64,000 nt of DNA from contig NZ_CP092431.1 in assembly GCF_022385335.1 (NCBI RefSeq), positions 1,240,001 to 1,304,000 of the forward strand, in the 5' to 3' direction. The notes below the pieces were generated by a model. The model was given only the letters and a program-made list of their open reading frames with translations. It was not told the DNA's origin and made no database searches. This DNA is from Streptomyces deccanensis. GTDB taxonomy: Bacteria > Actinomycetota > Actinomycetes > Streptomycetales > Streptomycetaceae. The position numbers and the translations under genes are program-made. How positions within the stretch are numbered: the first letter of the stretch is position 1; each line of letters begins with the position of its first letter. This document shows positions 58,014 through 64,000 of the stretch, one piece after another.

Positions 58014-59707
58014 GCGGCGCCTCCCGTCAGGGTGAACTCCGGTGCGGGGCCCTGGAGGACGACCTCGGCGAGGACGTCGAAGACGTCGCCGCCTTCCTCG
58101 CCGCCCTTTTCGCCGCCGTCCTCGCCGCCGTTTTCGCCCAGCAGGGTGGTCAGGCAGGCCCGCAGCCACAGGTCGTCGCCGCCGAGCCGTCCGGTGCGCA
58201 AGGGCGGGTTCTCCAGCCACAGCAGCAGGCAGGCGGCCGCGGCGTAGGCGCGTTCGTAGGCCTCGGCGAGGCGGAACGCCGTGCTGGGGAGGCCGCCCGC
58301 CACCGGGACGAAGTCCGCCGACTCCACTTCCAGTCGGGCCAGTTCGACCAGCAGCCGGTCGAGGAGCGGTCCGGTCTCCGGGATCGCCCGCGCCCGTGCG
58401 CGGGCCGCCAGGTCGGGCAGGGCCTGCACGGCGCTGCATCCCGTCACGGACAGCAGGGTCAGCCGGGCCGGGTCGAACGGGGGCAGGGGTGCGGTGAGGT
58501 CGGCGGCGGCGCGCAGGCCTTCGGCGTCCGTCCTGCGGCGGCTCAACTGGCGGGTCAGGCGCGGCATCTGGTTGAGGAGGGCGGCGCGGTTGACGGCGGT
58601 ACTGCCGTCGAAGATGCCGCAGATGCGGTGGTCGCGCTCCAGTTTGGCGAAGCCGCCGCCGGGGGGTGAGGTGAGGAAGCCGCGTACGCCCAGCAGTTCA
58701 CCGAGCGAGCCGAGCGTCTCCTGGGTGAGGGTCGGGACGTACGCCTTGGTGATCGCGGAGATCGCGCTCAGTTCCCCGGGCAGGGTGTGCACCGAGCGGA
58801 CGGAGAGCAGGCTCACCGCCTCGGCGGTCAGGGCGGCCGCGGCGGCCCGGCCGAGGATGCGGCGGACGTGCGGGACGTCGGCGAGACGGCGGCCGTACAG
58901 TTCGCGGCCGTTCGCGAAGTCCCGGGCCAGGCCGAGGGCGTGGTCGGCGGCGCCGAGGGAGAGCGCGGCGCAGGTGACGCGGGTCAGCTGGAGCGTCTTG
59001 AGGACCACGGGGATCCCGTCGCCCTCCTCCCCGACGAGGGCGTCGGCGGGGACGGGGGCGGCGTCCAGGGCGAAGCCGCTGATGTCCGCGCCCCGGATGC
59101 CGTGCGTACGGACCTTCGGCAGGTTCCGCCAGGCCCCCTCGGGCAGTCGGCGCCTGTCCACCAGGAAGAGGCTGAAGCCCCGTGCGCCGCCCGCCGGGTC
59201 GGTACGGGCGAGGACACAGGCGAGACCGGCGCGGGAGGCGTTGTTGATGAGCCACTTCTCCCCGCTGAGCCGCCAGCCGGCGGGTCCAACGGCTCCGGTC
59301 CCGTCGGTGGTCGTCGCCGTCAGTTCACCCGCCAGCAGGTCGGCGCCGTGGTCGCGTTCGGTCAGGCCCCAGCAGACCGGTTCGCCGGCGCGGACGCGGT
59401 CGGCGAGGGCGGCGGACTGATCCGGGGTGCCGGCCACCCACACGGGCGCCGCCCCGAGGAACGTCTTGCCGTGGGCGATGGCGACGGTCAGATCACGGCG
59501 GGCGACCGCGCGCAGCAGCCGTACCGTCTCGCTGAGGTCGCCGTCCTGGGGGAGCACATAGCTCGCGGGCAGGCCGGCGGCGTCGAGGACGCGGACGGCC
59601 CCGTCGGGGAACTCCTCGCGCTCGTCGAGCCCGGCGAGCGTCTCGGGCGAGAAGACGTCGTTCTCGTGGGCGGTGAGCAGCGACTCCAGGTCTGCCGTGG
59701 TGGTCAT
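58010..59707 (-). CDS. Acyl-CoA/acyl-ACP dehydrogenase-like protein 2
   Basis: 565 aa, same fold and enlarged size as its neighbour: [80 protein letters not shown] and the C-terminal FAD-side segment [20 protein letters not shown]. Probably acts with protein 1 to desaturate the ACP- or CoA-bound fatty acid. Odd feature: a low-complexity acidic stretch near the C-terminus ([18 protein letters not shown]) encoded by imperfect 15-bp repeats around 58085-58140. ATGA overlaps at both ends (with the ligase and with protein 1) show one tightly coupled operon. Confidence 0.85.
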   Translation of the reverse strand: MTTTADLESLLTAHENDVFSPETLAGLDEREEFPDGAVRVLDAAGLPASYVLPQDGDLSETVRLLRAVARRDLTVAIAHGKTFLGAAPVWVAGTPDQSAALADRVRAGEPVCWGLTERDHGADLLAGELTATTTDGTGAVGPAGWRLSGEKWLINNASRAGLACVLARTDPAGGARGFSLFLVDRRRLPEGAWRNLPKVRTHGIRGADISGFALDAAPVPADALVGEEGDGIPVVLKTLQLTRVTCAALSLGAADHALGLARDFANGRELYGRRLADVPHVRRILGRAAAAALTAEAVSLLSVRSVHTLPGELSAISAITKAYVPTLTQETLGSLGELLGVRGFLTSPPGGGFAKLERDHRICGIFDGSTAVNRAALLNQMPRLTRQLSRRRTDAEGLRAAADLTAPLPPFDPARLTLLSVTGCSAVQALPDLAARARARAIPETGPLLDRLLVELARLEVESADFVPVAGGLPSTAFRLAEAYERAYAAAACLLLWLENPPLRTGRLGGDDLWLRACLTTLLGENGGEDGGEKGGEEGGDVFDVLAEVVLQGPAPEFTLTGGAA

Positions 59708-61515
59708 CGTCCGCTCACCCGCCGGTGTTCGGCCAGGGCCGCGGTCAGCAGCGGGTCCTCGGCGAGGTGCAGGGTGTCGAGGTCCCCGGTGAGGTAGAGG
59801 GCGCGCATCGCCGCGCGCTGCACCTTGCCGCTCGTGGTGCGCCGGACGCCGCCGGGCCGGACGAGAGCGACCGCCGCGACGGGCACGCCGAACTCGCGGG
59901 CCACGGTCTGTTTCATGTCGACGGCGATCTGCCCCAGCCGCTCCGCTCCCCAGTGGGCGCGGATCTCGTGGACGGCGACGACCGAGGGGGTGAGGTCCGC
60001 CCCGGCGCCGTCGCCGACCATGAAGACGGCTCCGTGCAGGCCCTCCAACTCCTCGTGCTGGGAGCGGAGTTCGTACTCGATGTCGGAGGGGTGCAGATTG
60101 CGTCCGTGCAGGACCAGGACGTCCTTGCGGCGGCCGGTGATGTAGAGGTCGTCGTCGAGCAGCGCCCCGAGGTCGCCGGTGCGCAGGTAGGGTCCGCGTC
60201 CGTCGGCGGTGCGTGCCCGGAACGTCGCCTCGGTGACGGGTTCGTTCTCCCAGTAGCCCGCGGTGACGCAGGGGCCGCTGAGCCAGATCTCGCCGATGCG
60301 GCCGTGGGGCAGGGCCTCGCCGGTGTCGGGGTCGACGATCAGCACGTCGGACCCGGTGGGCGCACCGCAGCCGACGAGCACCCGGGAGGCTTCCGTGCCG
60401 GTGGCCGGCCTGAGGTCCCGGTTCTCCAGGGCCGCCGCGTCGACCGTGGTCCGCAGCGGCGGCCGTCCCGTGGTGCCGGACGCCATCAGGGTCGCCTCGG
60501 CCAGGCCGTAGACGGGGATGAGTGCCTCGGGCCGCAGGCCGGCGGCGGCGAACCGCTCGGTGAAGGCGGTGACGACGTCGGCGCGGACGGGTTCGGAGCC
60601 GTCGGCGAGTTTGACCCGGGAGAGGTCGAGCGTGGCGAGCTGCTCGTCGGTGACGCGGCGGACGCACAGCTCGTAGCCGAAGTCGGGCGCGGCGGTGAAG
60701 CCCACGTCGCAGGCGTCCAGCATCCGCAGCCAGTGGTAGGGCCGGCGCAGGAAGGACATGGGGTCCATCTGCACATAGCCGCTGCCGGAGAGGAGGCCGG
60801 GCAGCATCAGGCCGATGAGGCCCATGTCGTGGTAGAGGGGGATCCAGCCGCCGTAGACGGTGTCGCTGTCGTTGCGGAAGGTCTCCACCATCCGCTCGAC
60901 GTTGGCGATCAGGTTGCCGTGGGTGACCATGACCCCTTTGGGGTCGCCGGTCGATCCGGAGGTGTACTGCAGCAGGGCCAGGGTGTCGGGGGACACCTCG
61001 GGGGCGGTCCAGGCCTCCGGGTCGCCCTCGCCGGTGTCGGTGGTGTGGCAGACGGCGCCGACGATGCCCTCCTCGGCCACCCACTTCTCGACGTCCGCCA
61101 GATCGCCGCTCTGCGTGAGGACGACGCGCACCCCGGCATCCCGGGCGATGGCGGCGAGCCGGCGGCGTTCGTGCCGGTAGCGGCCCGGCAGCGGGGCGGG
61201 CACGGCGACGACCCCGGCGTACACACAGGCGGAGAATGCGGTGGTGAATTGGATTCCCGGGGAATAGAGGAGGAGTGCCCGCTCTCCCGGGGAGAATCTT
61301 TCCTGGAGCCACGCCGCGATACGCCGAGAATTCCGGTCGAGTTCTGCTCGATTGCGTACCGTACCGCTGATCCCGCTGAAATCGGAAACGAAGGTCACTG
61401 CGGGCTGCTGCGGATTACGCGCTGCCCGTTCCGTCAGCTCCGTGAGTAATTCTCGCACGACAAGAACCGTACTTGATCTTGGTTCTCGAGTCTGCCCCGA
61501 AGTCCTCAAGCGCAT
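59704..61515 (-). CDS. Fatty acyl-AMP ligase (FAAL) initiating the lipopeptide
   Basis: 603 aa, or 584 aa if GTG 61458 (VRELLTELTERAARNPQQPA) is the start; neither has a clear ribosome site. ANL-fold signatures: YTSGSTGDPKGVMVTHGNLI (phosphate loop), GWIPLYHDMGLIG and PMSFLRRPYHWL, the FAAL-typical segments, then YLRTGDLG and ITGRRKDVLVLHGRNLHPSD. It activates a fatty acid as acyl-AMP and passes it to the ACP instead of to CoA. A possible promoter on the minus strand (TTGCCC, 17 bp, TAGATG) overlaps the ATG at 61515, which argues for the shorter start. First gene of the minus-strand operon, divergent from the ABC exporter. Confidence 0.9.
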   Translation of the reverse strand: MRLRTSGQTREPRSSTVLVVRELLTELTERAARNPQQPAVTFVSDFSGISGTVRNRAELDRNSRRIAAWLQERFSPGERALLLYSPGIQFTTAFSACVYAGVVAVPAPLPGRYRHERRRLAAIARDAGVRVVLTQSGDLADVEKWVAEEGIVGAVCHTTDTGEGDPEAWTAPEVSPDTLALLQYTSGSTGDPKGVMVTHGNLIANVERMVETFRNDSDTVYGGWIPLYHDMGLIGLMLPGLLSGSGYVQMDPMSFLRRPYHWLRMLDACDVGFTAAPDFGYELCVRRVTDEQLATLDLSRVKLADGSEPVRADVVTAFTERFAAAGLRPEALIPVYGLAEATLMASGTTGRPPLRTTVDAAALENRDLRPATGTEASRVLVGCGAPTGSDVLIVDPDTGEALPHGRIGEIWLSGPCVTAGYWENEPVTEATFRARTADGRGPYLRTGDLGALLDDDLYITGRRKDVLVLHGRNLHPSDIEYELRSQHEELEGLHGAVFMVGDGAGADLTPSVVAVHEIRAHWGAERLGQIAVDMKQTVAREFGVPVAAVALVRPGGVRRTTSGKVQRAAMRALYLTGDLDTLHLAEDPLLTAALAEHRRVSGR

Positions 61516-61597
61516 CTAAAGCAAGTCCATCGAACGGGCAAGAAACCTTGACGTTCCCATGATCGACCGAGGTCGGGGAGGGGCGTAGAACGGTTCC

Positions 61598-62560
61598 GTG
61601 CATGCGTCAACCAGGTCGGCCATCGTCATCGACGACCTCCACAAGAAATATCGGGCGAACCATGCGTTACGCGGAGTCGAGCTGGAGGTGAGAACCGGTG
61701 AGGTCATGGGCCTGCTGGGACCGAACGGAGCAGGTAAGACCACTCTGGTGAAGATTCTGACGACGCTTCTCAGGCCGGATCACGGACGAGTTCTCGTGAA
61801 CGGCTGGAATGTGTCGGAAGAACCGGAGAAAGTGCGCTCGACCATGGGAATGGCCGGCCAGTATTCGACGGTCGACGGGCTGCTCACCGGTTTCGAGAAT
61901 CTGTATCTCCTCGCGAAACTGCGCGGGGTCGGGCGCCGTACGGCCCGCCGTGTCGCCGACGATCTGCTGTCCCGGTTCCGGCTCACCGATGTGGCGGGGC
62001 GCCCGGCCGGCACCTACTCGGGCGGGATGCGCCGGCGGCTCGATCTGGCCGCCGCCCTGGTCGGCTCCCCGCCCCTGGTCGTGCTGGACGAGCCCACCAC
62101 GGGCCTCGACCCCGAGAGCAGGCTGGACACCTGGGAGGCGGTCGGTGAACTCGTGGCGGGCGGCACGACGATCCTGCTGACGACCCAGTACCTGGAGGAG
62201 GCGGACCGCCTCGCCGACCGGATCACCGTGATCGACCGGGGACAGGTGGTCGCCGAAGGCACCAGCGACGCGCTCAAGGCGACCGCCGGGAACCGGCTGG
62301 TCGTCCACGTCGCCGAGGATCACCAGCTCGACGCCGCCGCCCGCGCCGCCGGGCAGGCCACCGGCACGGCCCCGACCGTGGACCGCCGCGCCCGGCGCGT
62401 GGAGGCGGCCGCCACCGACGGGCGGGCCGCGCTCGGCCGCGCCCTCGCCGCGCTGGAGAGCGAGGACGTCGAGGTGCTGGAGATCGGCCTCAGCCGCTGC
62501 ACCCTCGACGACGTGTTCCTCGCCCTGACCGGCCACGCCGGACGGGGGGCCGCCCGATGA
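61598..62560 (+). CDS. ABC transporter ATP-binding protein (DrrA-type, drug export)
   Basis: 320 aa. Walker A GPNGAGKTTLVK, Q-loop GMAGQYSTVDGLLTG, signature SGGMRRRLDLA, Walker B VVLDEPTTGLD and H-loop region TTQYLEEADRL. The C-terminal extension (about 230-320, ending LSRCTLDDVFLALTGHAG) is the DrrA CREEM-like regulatory part. Divergent from the biosynthetic operon and overlapped with its permease gene (ATGA), so the pair is the likely exporter and self-resistance system for the lipopeptide. GTG 61598 is used. Confidence 0.92.
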   Translation: MHASTRSAIVIDDLHKKYRANHALRGVELEVRTGEVMGLLGPNGAGKTTLVKILTTLLRPDHGRVLVNGWNVSEEPEKVRSTMGMAGQYSTVDGLLTGFENLYLLAKLRGVGRRTARRVADDLLSRFRLTDVAGRPAGTYSGGMRRRLDLAAALVGSPPLVVLDEPTTGLDPESRLDTWEAVGELVAGGTTILLTTQYLEEADRLADRITVIDRGQVVAEGTSDALKATAGNRLVVHVAEDHQLDAAARAAGQATGTAPTVDRRARRVEAAATDGRAALGRALAALESEDVEVLEIGLSRCTLDDVFLALTGHAGRGAAR

Positions 62561-63561
62561 ACGCCCCCGTACGCGCCCCGGACACCGGCGGCCCCCCGGA
62601 CGCTCTTGCGCGCAGGACCGATCGCGCCCCGGAACCGGCCACCAACGCCAGCGGCACCGGCACCGGCACCGGCACCGGGAGCCGGCCTCCCGCGAGCCCC
62701 CTTCCCGCGAGCGGCCTTCCCACGGGCCGGCCTCCCGCGATCCGCCGGACCGCGGCCCGCCGGATCCCCGTGCTCCGCGTCGTCGCGGAGAGCGCCGACC
62801 TCGCCCTGCGCAATCTGCTGCACCTGCGGCGCTCCCCGGGCCTGCTCATCTCCTGCCTGGTCGAGCCGGTCGTGTACGCCCTGCTCATCGGCTACGTCTT
62901 CGGCAACAGCCTCGGCGGCCCGGCGTACCGCTCCTACATGATGGGCGGTCTGATCGCGCAGACGGTGGCCTTCACCACCACCTTCACCACCGTCGGACTC
63001 TCCAGGGACCTGGAGCAGGGGATGGTCGACCGCTTCCGCGCGCTGCCGATCTCCCGGGTGGCTTTGCTGCTGGGCCGGACCACGTCCGACCTCGTCACCT
63101 GCCTGGCGAGCGTCGCCGTCACCACCACCTGCGGCCTGCTGATGGGCTGGCGCGCGCACACCGGGCCCGTCGCGGTCGCCGCCGGGGTCCTGCTGGTGCT
63201 GCTGTTCTCCTTCGCGATGTCGTGGGTCGGCGTGTTCGTCGCCCTCGTCGCACCGAACGCCCAGGTGGCCGGCAGTCTCGGGCTGATCTGGCTGTTCCCG
63301 GCGACGTTCATCTCCTCCGGGTTCGTCTCCGGCTCGACCCTCCCGGGACCGCTGTCCACCGTGGCCGCCTGGAACCCGATCACCTCGCTCGCGGGCGCCC
63401 TGCGCCGACTGTTCGGCAACACTCCCCCACCGGGTTTCCACGTACCGCACGACTGGCCCGCCCAGCACCCCGAGCTCTATACGGCGGGCTGCTCGGTGCT
63501 GCTCGTCGCCGTCTTCATCACCCTGTCGACCTGGCGCTACCGCACCCGCACGAGCCGCTGA
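62557..63561 (+). CDS. ABC-2 type permease (DrrB-type, drug export)
   Basis: 334 aa. An unusually long cytoplasmic N-terminus (about 80 residues) is rich in Gly, Thr and Pro, including a GTGTGTGTG stretch encoded by a GGCACC tandem repeat (62652-62680). About six membrane segments follow, starting LISCLVEPVVYALLIGYVFG; the ABC-2 signature region is LGLIWLFPATFISSGFVSGS. Partner of the ATPase encoded just upstream. The 115-bp gap after it contains degenerate CGACCGCG repeats and no gene. Confidence 0.9.
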   Translation: MNAPVRAPDTGGPPDALARRTDRAPEPATNASGTGTGTGTGSRPPASPLPASGLPTGRPPAIRRTAARRIPVLRVVAESADLALRNLLHLRRSPGLLISCLVEPVVYALLIGYVFGNSLGGPAYRSYMMGGLIAQTVAFTTTFTTVGLSRDLEQGMVDRFRALPISRVALLLGRTTSDLVTCLASVAVTTTCGLLMGWRAHTGPVAVAAGVLLVLLFSFAMSWVGVFVALVAPNAQVAGSLGLIWLFPATFISSGFVSGSTLPGPLSTVAAWNPITSLAGALRRLFGNTPPPGFHVPHDWPAQHPELYTAGCSVLLVAVFITLSTWRYRTRTSR

Positions 63562-63675
63562 CCGCGACCGCGCCCCACCACCGAGCACGACCGCGCCGTC
63601 ACCACCGCGCACGAGACCGCGCCCCGCAACAACGACCGCGACCGCGCTCCTCGTACGCCCCTCACAGGAGCCCCC

Positions 63676-64000
63676 ATGCCCGTCCCCGCCCTCCGCCTCG
63701 GCCTCAATCTCGGCTACTGGGTCGGCGGCAACGACGCCTCCAACCTCTCCCTCGCCTCCCTGGCCGAGGACCTCGGCTATTCGGCGGTGTGGGTCTCGGA
63801 GGCCTATGGCTCCGACGCCGTCACCGTCATGTCCTGGATCGCCGCCCGCACCTCCCGCGTCGACGTCGGCAGCGCGGTCCTGCAGATCCCCGCCCGCTCG
63901 CCCGCGATGACGGCGATGACCGCCGCCACCCTCGACACCCTGTCCGGCGGACGGCTCAGGCTCGGGCTCGGGGTGTCCGGCCCGCAGGTCTCGGAGGGCT
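63676..64000 (+). CDS. LLM-class (F420-dependent) oxidoreductase, 3' end outside window
   Basis: The first 108 codons are present, from ATG 63676 after CACAGGAG. Reads [60 protein letters not shown] and [20 protein letters not shown], the classic start of luciferase-like F420-dependent enzymes. In the same direction as the exporter and probably in its transcript. In natural-product clusters such enzymes reduce or oxidise the product or precursors; its role here is unknown. Confidence 0.85.
   Translation, partial: MPVPALRLGLNLGYWVGGNDASNLSLASLAEDLGYSAVWVSEAYGSDAVTVMSWIAARTSRVDVGSAVLQIPARSPAMTAMTAATLDTLSGGRLRLGLGVSGPQVSEG

Noticed and set aside
62652..62680. GGCACC tandem repeat as a regulatory element
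   Set aside because: It lies inside the permease gene and simply encodes a Gly-Thr stretch of the cytoplasmic N-terminus.

Overview
The window is GC-rich DNA with actinomycete gene structure: GTG and TTG starts, 4-nt start/stop overlaps, Tat-type and lipobox signals, an acyl-CoA carboxylase epsilon subunit, an MbtH-like protein and a dispersed repeat familiar from Streptomyces genomes. A Streptomyces or close relative is the best reading. No rRNA, CRISPR array, plasmid origin or phage structural gene was seen.

Layout. 0-4.4 kb: a 5'-truncated, frameshifted sensor histidine kinase, a compact ATP-dependent DNA ligase and a secreted vanadium-haloperoxidase-like protein. 4.5-9.1 kb: a tRNA-Trp gene (minus), a promoter framed by TCGAAC half-sites, and two secreted GH43 enzymes with C-terminal AbfB (CBM42-type) domains, suggesting arabinose-polymer breakdown. 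9.2-17.2 kb: a cytochrome P450, a TetR regulator, and a divergent five-gene operon interleaving the two subunits of a B12 acyl-CoA mutase with the three subunits of a propionyl-CoA-type carboxylase. Together these would convert propionyl-CoA to succinyl-CoA, although no epimerase is visible. 17.2-20.2 kb: a decayed patch with a possible transposase remnant, a broken UvrA paralogue, a SnoaL-like protein and a frameshifted IS110-family element. 20.3-27.4 kb: a quinone oxidoreductase-like protein and a translationally coupled operon (CocE-type hydrolase, acyl-CoA synthetase, enoyl-CoA hydratase, SDR), then a second TetR. Three near-identical GGTAC/GTACC palindromes sit at 11.39, 21.56 and 26.69 kb and may tie these acyl-CoA loci into one regulon. 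27.6-36.4 kb: an MmyB-type regulator with duplicated operator-like sites beside a secreted hydrolase and a cyclophilin-like lipoprotein, then small single genes (exonuclease, VOC, MFS plus monooxygenase, NTF2-like/PadR pair, SGNH hydrolase).

36.5-64 kb is a nonribosomal lipopeptide cluster. On the minus strand, read in transcription order: fatty acyl-AMP ligase, two acyl-CoA dehydrogenases, acyl carrier protein, a single 5521-aa NRPS, MbtH-like protein, an asparagine-oxygenase-like dioxygenase and a diaminobutyrate-type aminotransferase. Divergent from it are a DrrAB-type ABC exporter and a partial LLM-class (F420-type) oxidoreductase. The NRPS reads C-A-T-E / C-T / C-A-T / C-A-T / C-A-T-R. 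Module 2 has no adenylation domain, the last two A domains carry asparagine-like pocket residues, and release is by a reductase with an intact Tyr/Lys pair. The predicted product is a short N-acylated peptide, probably unsaturated in its lipid, with a D residue first, Asn or hydroxy-Asn near the C-terminus, and an aldehyde or alcohol end. It needs one residue loaded in trans. This cluster is the most novel content of the window.
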